Assembly: GCA_000200715.1 (NCBI GenBank)
Contig: DP000238.1
Span: 1,660,849 to 1,724,848 of the forward strand
Direction of reading: 5' to 3'
DNA: 64,000 bases
Source of the DNA: Cenarchaeum symbiosum A
GTDB lineage: Archaea; Thermoproteota; Nitrososphaeria; Nitrososphaerales; Nitrosopumilaceae
Shown here piece after piece: positions 50,502 through 59,963 of the stretch. How positions within the stretch are numbered: the first letter of the stretch is position 1; each line of letters starts with the position of its first letter. The translations under genes and the position numbers were made by a program. The notes under the pieces were generated by a model. The model did not search any database, was not told the origin of the DNA, and saw nothing but the letters and a program-made list of their open reading frames with translations.

Positions 50502-52625
50502 CTATCCGCCCTTCCGCAGCTGCGACTTTATGTTGTTTGCCAGGGTCGCGCCTATTCCCTCCACGCGGGAGAGCCTCTCGACGGGTACTGCAGCCAGGTC
50601 CCCGGGGCCCTTGATCCCGCCCCGGAAGAGCCTCCTGGAGCGGACCCGCCCTATCCCCTTTATGGATACAAGCGGGACGAGCTCCGCCTTTATCCCGTAT
50701 GCCACGCGGCTGCGCAGAACATCCAGCTCGCCCAATAGGTCGGGCCTCTCCTGGTGCTTGGAGATCTCCCATATGCAGCGGAGCAGCCAGCCGGACGACT
50801 CGACCATCCTGTGCACATCGCCTGATTCGAACTTTAGATCTTCGGCCAGCTTCGCCTCGGGCGATTCGCCTATCCAGCGGTGCAAGGCCAGCAGGCCCCG
50901 GCCGCACTCGTAGGAATAGACGGGCCGCAGGAGCTCCCCCCTTCCCGCCTCGAGCATCATCTCGGCCACTTCATGGTCCTTTTGGCGCAGTGCAAAGCGC
51001 GGCATAAACTCGCTGCATTCGCTGACAAGGTGGAGAAACCCCAGGGTGTGCATCCTGCCAGGCGAGGCTTCCCCCACTGCATCCCGGAGCGTGACGGCGG
51101 TCATGGGGTCCATGTACAATCTAGAGACGAGCCTGCCCATCTTTGTTGCAGCAAGCCGGCCGCCGCGGCGCCCGAGCATTCCCTCTTCTTGCAGGAACCG
51201 CAGCGCGACGGCCACCGAGAATTTTACGGTGGACTCGCCTGACTGCTGGCCCCCCAGCGTGCCGAGGAAAAATTCCGTGACATCATCCTCCTTTATTCCC
51301 GGGGATGTCGTCACAAGACTCAGCACATGGATTCTTAGCGCCCTGTCGTCGACCATTGCTGACCGTATGGGCTCCGGCTCGCCGCCGATATACCGGTCGA
51401 ATATCTCGTCGGCGTTGACACCTCCCACCACTATTGCCTCGCCCGACTTGTCGTACTGGGGGCGCCCCGCCCTGCCGCAGAGCTGCTTGTACTCTAAAAT
51501 GCTGATGGGCTCGCTCATCCCGCTTGATGAATTGTACCTCATTACGCTCGATATTACGACCCGCCTGGCCGGCAGGTTGACGCCGGCTGCAAGCGTCGGA
51601 GTCGACGCGAGCAGCCTTATCCTGCCTGAACGAAACTCCTCTTCGACCACCGACCTGCAGTCCTGGTTGAGCCCCGCGTGGTGGAACGCCGCGCCCTTTT
51701 CTACAAGCTCGGCCAGAGTCTTTGCCAGCTTTGTCTCGCCGCCAGACGAGATGATCTTTTTGGCTGCTGCTGCAAGCTTGGCAGCATCTGCCCCCTTTGC
51801 TTCTGGTATTACGGCAGAGGCCTTTGCTGCAAGCGACGCAGAGCGGGCCCTTGTGTCCGCGAATATGAGCGACTGGCCGCCCTCCGCCACCGATTCGGCT
51901 GCAAGATCCACTGCCGGGCCGCCGCCAGTCGCCGCCACCTCGTGCCGGCTCCCGTCGCCCATGGCAACCTCGCCGTCCTGGTAGACGCCTTCCGACAGCG
52001 GGACCGGCCTCCACGTGCTGTGCACAAGCGTGCAGTCGAGCCACCCAGCTATCTCGTCGGCGTTTGAGATGGTCGCGCTCAATGCCACCACCTGGGGGCT
52101 GCTCCGGAGCCCCCTCAGCTTTGTAAGCACCATCTCGAGGGTGGGGCCCCTGCTGCGGTCGCCTATCAGGTGGATCTCGTCGGCTATGACCAGGCCCACC
52201 TCGTCCATCCAATCCGGCCTGCGGCGTATCAGGGAGTCCATGCGCTCGTTGGTGAGGACAAGTATGTCGTTGTTCCCAAGGCTCCGGCCCGCCTTCTCAA
52301 AGTCGCCCGTCGAGACCCCGACCCGGACCGGCCTGCCCAGCGGGATCCCCCCGATCTTGCCAAACTCGGCAAACTTTTCAGCTGCAAGGGCCCTGAGCGG
52401 GCTCAGATAGACGGCCTTGCCGCGGTTCCGGGAGAGGTGGCTGATCATGGCAATGGCCGCTATCAGCGTCTTGCCGCTGGCGGTAGGTGCCGAGACCAGC
52501 ACGCTCTTGCCGTCCGTGAGCCCCGCCTTGGCGGCGGCTGCCTGCGGGGGGTACAGCTTTTTGTATCCCTCGCCCTCCAGGAACTCTATGGCGGGGCGCG
52601 GTATGTCGAGCTCAGAGATCCTCAT
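50502..52625 (-). CDS. hel308: Hel308/HelQ-type DNA repair helicase
   Basis: A 707-aa Ski2-like helicase: Walker A APTASGKTLIA, DEIH box in VIADEIHLIGD, SATISN motif III and LCGRAGRPQYD motif VI, with C-terminal ratchet and helix-hairpin-helix (SIKGIGRVRSRRLF). It remodels stalled forks. The ATG overlaps the mcm stop (ATGA), making an operon with the replication genes. Confidence 0.95.
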   Translation of the reverse strand: MRISELDIPRPAIEFLEGEGYKKLYPPQAAAAKAGLTDGKSVLVSAPTASGKTLIAAIAMISHLSRNRGKAVYLSPLRALAAEKFAEFGKIGGIPLGRPVRVGVSTGDFEKAGRSLGNNDILVLTNERMDSLIRRRPDWMDEVGLVIADEIHLIGDRSRGPTLEMVLTKLRGLRSSPQVVALSATISNADEIAGWLDCTLVHSTWRPVPLSEGVYQDGEVAMGDGSRHEVAATGGGPAVDLAAESVAEGGQSLIFADTRARSASLAAKASAVIPEAKGADAAKLAAAAKKIISSGGETKLAKTLAELVEKGAAFHHAGLNQDCRSVVEEEFRSGRIRLLASTPTLAAGVNLPARRVVISSVMRYNSSSGMSEPISILEYKQLCGRAGRPQYDKSGEAIVVGGVNADEIFDRYIGGEPEPIRSAMVDDRALRIHVLSLVTTSPGIKEDDVTEFFLGTLGGQQSGESTVKFSVAVALRFLQEEGMLGRRGGRLAATKMGRLVSRLYMDPMTAVTLRDAVGEASPGRMHTLGFLHLVSECSEFMPRFALRQKDHEVAEMMLEAGRGELLRPVYSYECGRGLLALHRWIGESPEAKLAEDLKFESGDVHRMVESSGWLLRCIWEISKHQERPDLLGELDVLRSRVAYGIKAELVPLVSIKGIGRVRSRRLFRGGIKGPGDLAAVPVERLSRVEGIGATLANNIKSQLRKGG

Positions 52626-54715
52626 GTCCTATTGTAGCAGCCAGGCGACGACTCGTATATGGCCGATTCCCTGCTCATCCGCTCTATATACCGCTGGGCC
52701 TCCTTGTCGTTGAACTTGCCGGACCGGACGAGCTCCGCCACAAGATCCTTTTCCTGCACGGGCCTTTTCGTCGCCTCGCCGGCGCCGGGCTTTTCGAGCT
52801 CGCTTAGCACGTCCATGAACAGCTGCATCTTGGAGACCTCGCTGCGGGGCTTGCCGTGCAGGACGCCGACGTCGACCTTGCCTGTGGTCACGTCCACACC
52901 CGCGTCGTTGAGCATTATCTTCATCAGCTGTATGGCCCTTTCCGCGTCTTCTTCCTCGACGCGGCTCTTCATGAGCAGCCGCGCCCTTGCCGTGGACAAC
53001 CTGATCAGCCCTTCGAGCTGCCTCGGTGTGACTGTGATCATGTCGGGCGAATCGACGTGCCTCATCTCCAGGTAATAGTCGATTATCTTTTTCTCCGCCC
53101 CGGGGCTCAACAATGGGTCGTGCCTCTTTGCAAACGAGAGATACTTTGTGAGCGTGTCTGGGTCTATAAGCGAACGGGCGTCGGTGCCGCCTGGCGTGTG
53201 CAGGTTGATTATATGCTGGGCTATGTTCCTGTCGCGCTCCTCTGACGGCGTGTCCTTTACGACAAAGATGAGGTCAAAGCGGGTCAGCAGGGGCACTGGC
53301 AGGTTGACGTTGTCGGTGATGTTCTTGTAGGTGTCGTACTTGCCGTACATCGGGTTTGCCGCTGCCAGTATGGACGTCCGGGCGTTGAGGGTGGCTACTA
53401 TCCCGCCCTTGGCAATGCTTGCGGACTGCTGCTCCATGACCTCGTGGAGGGCGCTCCTGTCTTCTGGCTTCATCTTGTCGAACTCGTCTATGCAGACGAG
53501 CCCCTGGTCGCCGAGCACCACCGCGCCCGCCTCGAGCATCATTATTCCGGACTTGTCGCGCACGACAGCGGCAGTCAGGCCGGCGGCAGTCGAGCCCCTC
53601 CCGGAGGTGTACAGGCCGCGCGGCGCGATCAGCGCGCAGAACTTGAGCATCTCGCTTTTTGCCGTGCCGGGGTCGCCCACCAGGAATATGTTGATGTCCC
53701 CGCGTATCTTGCTGCCGGTGCCCAGATGCCTCTGCGTGGAGCCGACTATCAGCAGGAGTATCGCCTCCTTTATGAGCTCCTGGCCCTTGATATGAGGGGC
53801 AAACGAGTTGATGAGATCCTTGTAGATGTCCTCTCCGCGGGAGAGCAATCTTATCTGTTTTTCCTCCTCGGGGGAGATCTCTTCCCTCTCGGACCTGCGG
53901 GAGGCCTTGGCGCCGCGCCCGCCGAGAAACTCCACGTTGTTGCCGTCTATGCGGAGCCTGTACAGCCCGCTGTTCATGCCGAGGCCCGTCACGTGCTCCT
54001 GCTCGATCCTGACAACCCCGGAGAGTATTATGCGGTCGCCCGGCCGCGCGCTGTCCACTAAATCCTGCTTGATTGCCACCTCGATATAGTGCGGAAGCTG
54101 CCCCGGTGGGAGGTCTTCTGGCAGCTCCTGCATCCGGAGTATCTGAAAGTCTATGAACTTGCTCGATTCCGGCTTGGGCTCAAGCTCGCGGTGGCTGCAC
54201 TTGGGGTCGGAGCACCGGGTGGGCGGCTTGACCCCCATGCCCTTGAGTAGGACCACTGTAGTGCGGTGCCCCTCGGGGCACGAATAGACGAGCTCCTTGG
54301 CGAGCGGCTTGACCTCGGATGCGCGCACCACCATTCCGGATACGCTGGTCATCTTGTTGATTATGTCGGCGTTGATCTCCCGCAGGCTCCTCTGGACCGG
54401 ATAGTTGGTCACCCTCGCCCGTATGTCCTCGCGGACGGACGCGGCATACCACGGGAACCTCTCTTGGAGCACCTCCGCTATGGCCCGGGAGAATGCGGCG
54501 AGCACCTCGTCGGGGTTCTCGTTGAACCGCGAGTCGATCTCCGGGGAGGAGACAAGGTCGTTATAATCGACCGTGATGTACTGGGTGCCGAGCGGCATCA
54601 TCTGGTCTATCTGCTCCACATAGGGGTAGGCGCCCTGCCGGTCCTTGTGCTGGGCAATAAACGACCTTACCAAATCGGAGAGGCCGGATTCCGAGTACTC
54701 TGGGGGGGCGGTCAT
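52622..54715 (-). CDS. mcm: Replicative helicase MCM
   Basis: A 697-aa MCM. N-terminal OB domain includes zinc-ribbon Cys (CPEGHRTT and CSDPKCSH), the AAA+ core has Walker A GDPGTAKSEML, Walker B VCIDEFDKM and the arginine finger in LTRFDLIFVV. A winged-helix region ends the protein. It unwinds the fork with GINS. It overlaps the GINS stop (ATGA). Confidence 0.97.
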   Translation of the reverse strand: MTAPPEYSESGLSDLVRSFIAQHKDRQGAYPYVEQIDQMMPLGTQYITVDYNDLVSSPEIDSRFNENPDEVLAAFSRAIAEVLQERFPWYAASVREDIRARVTNYPVQRSLREINADIINKMTSVSGMVVRASEVKPLAKELVYSCPEGHRTTVVLLKGMGVKPPTRCSDPKCSHRELEPKPESSKFIDFQILRMQELPEDLPPGQLPHYIEVAIKQDLVDSARPGDRIILSGVVRIEQEHVTGLGMNSGLYRLRIDGNNVEFLGGRGAKASRRSEREEISPEEEKQIRLLSRGEDIYKDLINSFAPHIKGQELIKEAILLLIVGSTQRHLGTGSKIRGDINIFLVGDPGTAKSEMLKFCALIAPRGLYTSGRGSTAAGLTAAVVRDKSGIMMLEAGAVVLGDQGLVCIDEFDKMKPEDRSALHEVMEQQSASIAKGGIVATLNARTSILAAANPMYGKYDTYKNITDNVNLPVPLLTRFDLIFVVKDTPSEERDRNIAQHIINLHTPGGTDARSLIDPDTLTKYLSFAKRHDPLLSPGAEKKIIDYYLEMRHVDSPDMITVTPRQLEGLIRLSTARARLLMKSRVEEEDAERAIQLMKIMLNDAGVDVTTGKVDVGVLHGKPRSEVSKMQLFMDVLSELEKPGAGEATKRPVQEKDLVAELVRSGKFNDKEAQRYIERMSRESAIYESSPGCYNRT

Positions 54716-55230
54716 TTCTCCCCGCCCATTATGCGCCCAGTAAACCCGGAGCTTATCTCGTGCAGCTTTACATAGAACTCCCTCTCCTCGACGGTCATCT
54801 TTGAGGAGAGCTCGGCCGTCAGCTTTGACGAGTCCGCCAGGCGGACTATCTTGCCGTGCCTCTTGCGCAACAGCGAGTACAGCATGCTCTCCACCTTGTC
54901 GTAGTCGGTCTCGGGCAGCTTCTTCATGTACGCCCTGAGTCTTATGTAAAAGTGCTCATCAAGCGTGGAGATCTCAAACTCGCCCTGGACGTTCTCCTTG
55001 ACTATCGCCTGCTTGAGCTCTACCACCATGTCCTGCTCCTGGATCTGCCCGTACTTTTCCCCCTCGAGTATGGCCGCCACATACCGGGGCAGGTTCATGA
55101 CCTCGCCCTCCCTGGCCTTTATCTTTGTGCCGGCGACGTCCACATCCACCGCGCTCTCAAAGGTGAACTTGACCTCGGCTAGCTCAAAGCCCGTCACATG
55201 CACCCCCTCGCTGTCCGCGATCCGGATCAT
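54712..55230 (-). CDS. GINS complex subunit
   Basis: A 172-aa protein with an N-terminal beta-domain and a helical A domain (DEHFYIRLRAYMKKLP, VESMLYSLLRKRHGKIV), typical of archaeal Gins51/23. It links MCM with the replisome. TATA-like CTATATAAAAAG (55250-55260, minus strand) is ~24 nt upstream of the ATG, which lies at the head of the replication operon. Confidence 0.88.
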   Translation of the reverse strand: MIRIADSEGVHVTGFELAEVKFTFESAVDVDVAGTKIKAREGEVMNLPRYVAAILEGEKYGQIQEQDMVVELKQAIVKENVQGEFEISTLDEHFYIRLRAYMKKLPETDYDKVESMLYSLLRKRHGKIVRLADSSKLTAELSSKMTVEEREFYVKLHEISSGFTGRIMGGEK

Positions 55231-55260
55231 TCTGCGGCCGGCCCCCTTTTTATATAGACC

Positions 55261-55304
55261 ATATTATACGGTTCTTGTGTGGTACGGATCATACTGTACG
55301 GTAC
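55261..55304. promoter_or_regulatory. TACGG repeats between the GINS and RFC genes
   Basis: ATAtTaTACGGTtC (55261-55274) recurs as ATAcTgTACGGTaC (55291-55304), with a third TACGG at 55283. They lie just upstream of the GINS TATA element. Possible operator or origin-related element. Confidence 0.35.
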
Positions 55305-55351
55305 TCGGTCCTGACATATAGTTTTATCCGTGCAGTGTAAAATTTTTAACC

Positions 55352-55368
55352 CCGCGGCTAAACCGCGG
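55352..55368. repeat. CCGCGG inverted repeat
   Basis: CCGCGG-CTAAA-CCGCGG, two 6-bp self-complementary blocks with a 5-nt spacer, upstream of the rfcS TATA element. Could form a hairpin. Confidence 0.35.
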
Positions 55369-55416
55369 CCCCCGCGAGCGCACTCATTTATTTAGTGGGG
55401 GATCAAGCCCGATCTC

Positions 55417-56364
55417 ATGCCCGAAATCATGTGGGTAGAAAAGTACAGGCCCAAAAAGCTCGCCGATGTGGTGGACCAAAAGGAGATCATCGGCAGCATA
55501 GAGGCCCTCCTGAAGAATGCGGGAGAGATGCCCCACCTGCTGTTCTCGGGATCTGCAGGCGTGGGCAAGACCACCACCGCGCTCTGCATAGCAAGGCAGG
55601 TGCTCGGGCCCCACATACAGGACAACCTGCTGGAGCTCAACGCGTCTGATGAGCGCGGGATAGGCATGGTCCGGGACAAGGTCAAGAGGTTCTCTAACTT
55701 TGCCGCCTTCGAGGAGATCCCCTTCAAGATAATCATACTAGACGAGGCCGACGAGATGACCGCCGACGCCCAGACGGCCCTCCGGAGGACCATAGAGGAT
55801 GCGTCGAAGATATGCAGGTTCATAATCGTGGCCAACAACATATCAAAGATAATAGACCCGATACAGAGCAGGTGCGCGGTATACAAGTTTACGTCGATAC
55901 CGGAAAAGGAAGCCATGGCCCAGCTCAAAAAGATAGCAAAGGGCGAAAAGGCCAGCATAGACGAGGAGGGCCTCAAGGAGGTCTACGAGCAGTCGGAGGG
56001 GGACCTCAGGCATGCCATCAACATACTGCAGGCGGCGGCAAGCTCCGGGGCGGTCACGGCGGAGAGCGTCAGGACGTCGGCGGGCCAGGCAAGAAAGGGC
56101 GATGTCGACGGCATACTCAAGCGCGCGCTGGCAGGCGATCTTTCCGGGGCCAGGGAGAGAATGGTGGAGCTGATCAAAGTGTACGGCATGTCCGAGTCGG
56201 ATTTTCTAAAGTATGTGAGCGCGGCAGTATTCAGGTCGGGCGCCGGCGACCCCGGCGCGATACTGCGCATTATAGCGGAATACGATTACAGGATACTGTC
56301 TGGCGCAAACCCCGAGATCCAGCTCTCCGCAATGCTGGCGGAGCTTGGCAGCCTGGGAAAATAG
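55417..56364 (+). CDS. rfcS: Replication factor C small subunit
   Basis: A 315-aa AAA+ clamp-loader subunit: Walker A FSGSAGVGKTTTAL, DEAD-like box ILDEADEMTADAQ and SRC motif DPIQSRCAVYKF. It loads PCNA. TATA-like CATTTATTTA is ~27 nt before the ATG, divergent from the GINS gene. Confidence 0.96.
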   Translation: MPEIMWVEKYRPKKLADVVDQKEIIGSIEALLKNAGEMPHLLFSGSAGVGKTTTALCIARQVLGPHIQDNLLELNASDERGIGMVRDKVKRFSNFAAFEEIPFKIIILDEADEMTADAQTALRRTIEDASKICRFIIVANNISKIIDPIQSRCAVYKFTSIPEKEAMAQLKKIAKGEKASIDEEGLKEVYEQSEGDLRHAINILQAAASSGAVTAESVRTSAGQARKGDVDGILKRALAGDLSGARERMVELIKVYGMSESDFLKYVSAAVFRSGAGDPGAILRIIAEYDYRILSGANPEIQLSAMLAELGSLGK

Positions 56365-56371
56365 TTCTGGT

Positions 56372-56458
56372 TGGCGCAGAGAGGGGGATTTGAACCCCCG
56401 TGCGATTGCTCGCACAGGCTCTCAAGGCCCGCGCCATGCCGGGCTAGGCGACCTCTGC
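56372..56458 (-). tRNA. tRNA-Ser(TGA)
   Basis: Minus strand. Acceptor GCAGAGG / TCTCTGC; anticodon arm CGGGC-CTTGAGA-GCCTG with anticodon TGA; a long variable arm GTGCGA-GCAA-TCGCAC as for class II tRNAs; T arm GGGGG-TTCAAAT-CCCCC; G73 and encoded CCA. Confidence 0.95.
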
Positions 56459-56527
56459 AGTATACACGTGCCGCGGCCCGTTAAAATTTGTTGAGTAGAA
56501 TAAAACTAGTAAAAAATGGCTGTTGGA

Positions 56528-57061
56528 CTAGTCGTGTGCGTGCGGGTTCTCGGAGCCTGACTTCATCTGGACGAACGTACCGTCCGCCTTTTCGTGATGC
56601 TCCAGATATGACGGCTCGATCAGTATGGCCTGATTTGGGCAGGCCTCCTGGCACGCCATGCACTGGGTGCAGTCATGCTCCCTGATGGGCTGCGACTTGT
56701 CCGACTTGTCCAGGCGCTCGTCCTGCTCGACGAGGCCCGTACCTGCATAGGTGTCGTTTAGGGCAGAGTCTGCGGAGGTGTCCTTTTCAGTCCTGTACCA
56801 CTGGTATACCTGGACCGGGCAGACGCTCATGCAAGCGCCCTCGGCGGTACAGTCATCCCAGTCTACGGCTACTGTTGTGCCATGGACGCCCAGCGGGACT
56901 ATCTCCTCGCCGTGCGCCGCATATGCAGCCTTGACCTCCTCGTTCTCAGCCGCGACACCCTTTTTGCCCTTGCCCCAGATAAAGTGCTTGTTCTCCCCGT
57001 CTGAATGGAGAGTCTTGCCCGCTACCTCGAGGTTTTCGACAAATTTCGGATCGATTGGCAT
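56528..57061 (-). CDS. Zinc-type dicluster ferredoxin 1
   Basis: About 177 aa from MPIDPKFV (57061). An N-terminal extension with HSDGENKHFIWG matches the zinc-binding N region of Sulfolobus-type ferredoxins. Two cluster motifs are CTAEGACMSVCPV and CTQCMACQEACPN. It is a low-potential electron carrier, plausible partner of the FNR-like enzymes or NuoI. A tandem paralog lies upstream. The 13-residue extension upstream of 57061 is AT-rich promoter sequence. Confidence 0.92.
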   Translation of the reverse strand: MPIDPKFVENLEVAGKTLHSDGENKHFIWGKGKKGVAAENEEVKAAYAAHGEEIVPLGVHGTTVAVDWDDCTAEGACMSVCPVQVYQWYRTEKDTSADSALNDTYAGTGLVEQDERLDKSDKSQPIREHDCTQCMACQEACPNQAILIEPSYLEHHEKADGTFVQMKSGSENPHAHD

Positions 57062-57127
57062 GAGGAGGATACGAAATGTAGAATATTTAAAGTTAAACAA
57101 ACTTAGTTTGGACTAAAATATCAAGCG

Positions 57128-57643
<516 letters not shown>

Positions 57644-57747
57644 CTATTTAAAGCTAGATAGGCGGGCAGGGCCGCGAGTAGTGCAGATCCACAGGTCCCC
57701 GCACCGACAGCCCTACGTTCATATTTTTTGAATCCGCTGCGGAGGCT

Positions 57748-58413
57748 GTGGACATATTCAAGTACGACGTGTACAGGGGGCCGAACATCGGGATATACAC
57801 CAGCGCAAACGACGAAAAGATCTTCCTGCCGAGGGGGTTTGCCAAGGCCAAGGCGGCCCGGCTCGAGGGGTACCTGGGGGCGGAGGCGCTGTATACATCG
57901 GTGGCCAATACCAGGCTGATGGGCACCCTCATGGTGCTGAACAACAGCGGGATCATCATGCCCAGCACGATCTCGGAGATCGAGTACGAGTTCTACAAAA
58001 AGCATACAGACCTCAACGTGGTGGTGCTTGACACAAAGTTCACCGCGCTGGGAAACATGATCAGCGTCAACGACAGGGGCGGGGTGGTCTCGCCGGTATT
58101 CCCCAGGGAGGAGGTGAGGATAATAGCCGACGCGCTGGGAATAGAGGTCATACAGCGCAGGATAGCCGGGTACAACCAGGTGGGCGCCATGATGGTGGCA
58201 ACCTCCGGCGGGGGGATAATACACCCGGAGACCGACGGCGAGGATGTCAAGAGGATCTCGGAGGTGATGGGCGTGCATATGGAGCCCGCGACGATCAACG
58301 GGGGGATCCCGTTTGTGTCGTCGGGGCTGCTTGCAAACAAGAAAAGCGTTGTTGCGGGATCCTTTACCAGCGGGCCCGAGATTATGATGCTTACCCGCGC
58401 GTTTGCCGGCTAG
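57748..58413 (+). CDS. eif6: Translation initiation factor 6 (aIF6)
   Basis: A 221-aa protein with the five-fold repeat fold of eIF6: FKYDVYRGPNIGIYTSAN, NTRLMGTLMVLNNSGIIMP and TLMV-type repeats later. It binds the 50S subunit and blocks premature joining. GTG 57748 start. Confidence 0.95.
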   Translation: MDIFKYDVYRGPNIGIYTSANDEKIFLPRGFAKAKAARLEGYLGAEALYTSVANTRLMGTLMVLNNSGIIMPSTISEIEYEFYKKHTDLNVVVLDTKFTALGNMISVNDRGGVVSPVFPREEVRIIADALGIEVIQRRIAGYNQVGAMMVATSGGGIIHPETDGEDVKRISEVMGVHMEPATINGGIPFVSSGLLANKKSVVAGSFTSGPEIMMLTRAFAG

Positions 58414-59681
58414 ATATGCAGGAACTTTTCGGGGGAGGATTCCAGCTCGTCTATGTCGGCGCCGGATTCTGTGCCAGAGTCCATCTCCCTCAATACCACC
58501 CTGTTCTCTTCGAGTTCCCTGGGGCCCACTATTATTACAAAGCGTGACGCGGATGCAGACTCCATCTGCTTTTTGAGTGGGCGGCCGGCAAGGTCTATCG
58601 CTGTGGGGATATCCTTTGCGCGGAGGCGCGATGCAAGCGTGGTGGCGCGCCCCCGGACAGCATCTCCCGTATACAGGACAGATACAACAGGGGCTGGAGG
58701 GCTTGCATGCAGACCCCGCGCCTCCATTGCAAGGACGGTCCTCTCCACGCCGCCCGCCATGCCGGCGGCCCCCATGTCCTCCCGGCCAAAGGCCCGCGCC
58801 AGCGCGTCATACCTGCCGCCGCCCGCCAATGCACCCGTGCCGTGGCGCGGATCGAGGGCCTCAAAGACGGCGCCAGAATAATAGTCCAGCCCTCTTACTA
58901 TGCCGAGGTCTACAGAGACGTTGGGCACAGAGCGTGCCTCCAGTGAATCCCAGAGCTGTTTTACGTGGTCCCATGAATCAAGACTACCCGCCGCGGGGCC
59001 GACCTCGTCTGGGGTGCCCCGGGTGGAGGCAAGATCCAGGAGCTCTTCTGCGAGGGGGCGCGGCACGTCCTTGTATTCTGCCAGCAGGGCGTCCCGGGGC
59101 TTTTTTGCAGCCTTGTCGACCATCCTGAGGAGCTGGGGCAGTGCTGCGTCTGCTGCGCCGGGGCCCGAGGGGTGGTTTTTGCGGATGAACGATTCAATCA
59201 GCCCGCGGTGGCTGATCCTCATCTCGACATCGCCGAGGCCCAGGCTGCCAAAGAGGCTTGATGCAAACTCGACCACTTCTGCCTCGGATTCAACGCCGGG
59301 CCTGCCGAAGATCTCTACATTCCACTGGTGGAAGAACCTGTACCTGCCCTTTTGCGGCTCGTCATACCGGAATACGCCGCCGAACGAGCCGAACTTGGCG
59401 GGGAGCCTGAGCGACTGCTGGGAGGTGACGAGCCGGGTCAGCCCGACGGTAAAGTCGAACCGGAGCGCGACGTCCCTGCCGCCCTTGTCCTCAAAGTGGT
59501 AGATCTCCTCCCTTATGGCGGGCCCCGACTTGGCCTCGAGGGTGGAGAGCAGCTCAATCGGCGACGGGTCGACGAGCTCGAATGCAAAGGATCTTGCCTT
59601 GCGGATGAACCGCTCCCTGACCTGCTCTATCCCCGAGTACTCGGCGGTGCCAAGATCCCTCATTCCACGGGGCAGTTCCAA
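58410..59681 (-). CDS. hisS: Histidyl-tRNA synthetase
   Basis: A 423-aa class II synthetase with motif 2 FRYDEPQKGRYRFFHQWN, the His-binding GLDYYSGAVFEA and motif 3-like GGGRYDALA; the C-terminal anticodon domain ends at ~423. Start TTG 59681 (LELPRGMRDL). Overlaps the convergent aIF6 gene by 4 bp. Confidence 0.95.
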   Translation of the reverse strand: MELPRGMRDLGTAEYSGIEQVRERFIRKARSFAFELVDPSPIELLSTLEAKSGPAIREEIYHFEDKGGRDVALRFDFTVGLTRLVTSQQSLRLPAKFGSFGGVFRYDEPQKGRYRFFHQWNVEIFGRPGVESEAEVVEFASSLFGSLGLGDVEMRISHRGLIESFIRKNHPSGPGAADAALPQLLRMVDKAAKKPRDALLAEYKDVPRPLAEELLDLASTRGTPDEVGPAAGSLDSWDHVKQLWDSLEARSVPNVSVDLGIVRGLDYYSGAVFEALDPRHGTGALAGGGRYDALARAFGREDMGAAGMAGGVERTVLAMEARGLHASPPAPVVSVLYTGDAVRGRATTLASRLRAKDIPTAIDLAGRPLKKQMESASASRFVIIVGPRELEENRVVLREMDSGTESGADIDELESSPEKFLHI

Positions 59682-59740
59682 GATGATCTTGGGCCGGGAT
59701 CTGGCGATTTAAGATTTTGCCGGGGGCCCGCTTCCGCAGC

Positions 59741-59943
59741 TCAGAAGAGGCGGCCTTCCTTGTCGGATTCGGCAAAGGCGCCTGTGTAGGGGCTGGGCTT
59801 GGACTTTGGCTTGCGCTTGCGGGATCTCTTGAACAGTCCTCGCAGTCCCATGTGTGCAGTGGTCCGGGACCCTTTATGGACATTGCCCGGCCGCGGCAAA
59901 CCGTGCATGGCGGTCTTTTGTGGGACGTGCAAGCAAGCTGCAC
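59741..59943 (-). pseudogene. Small zinc-finger protein, probable one-base frameshift
   Basis: The 5' frame from GTG 59943 reads CTVCRGR...HTWDCEDCSR, a C4 zinc finger. A shift near 59832-59836 joins it to the second frame, FKRSRKRKPKSKPSPYTGAF, ending at 59741. Together they make a ~66-aa protein, finger plus basic tail, between the repeat protein and hisS. The joined reading is more coherent than either frame alone; sequence error is likely but unproven. Confidence 0.5.
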
Positions 59944-59963
59944 TTGCGGGCGCACCTGCCATC

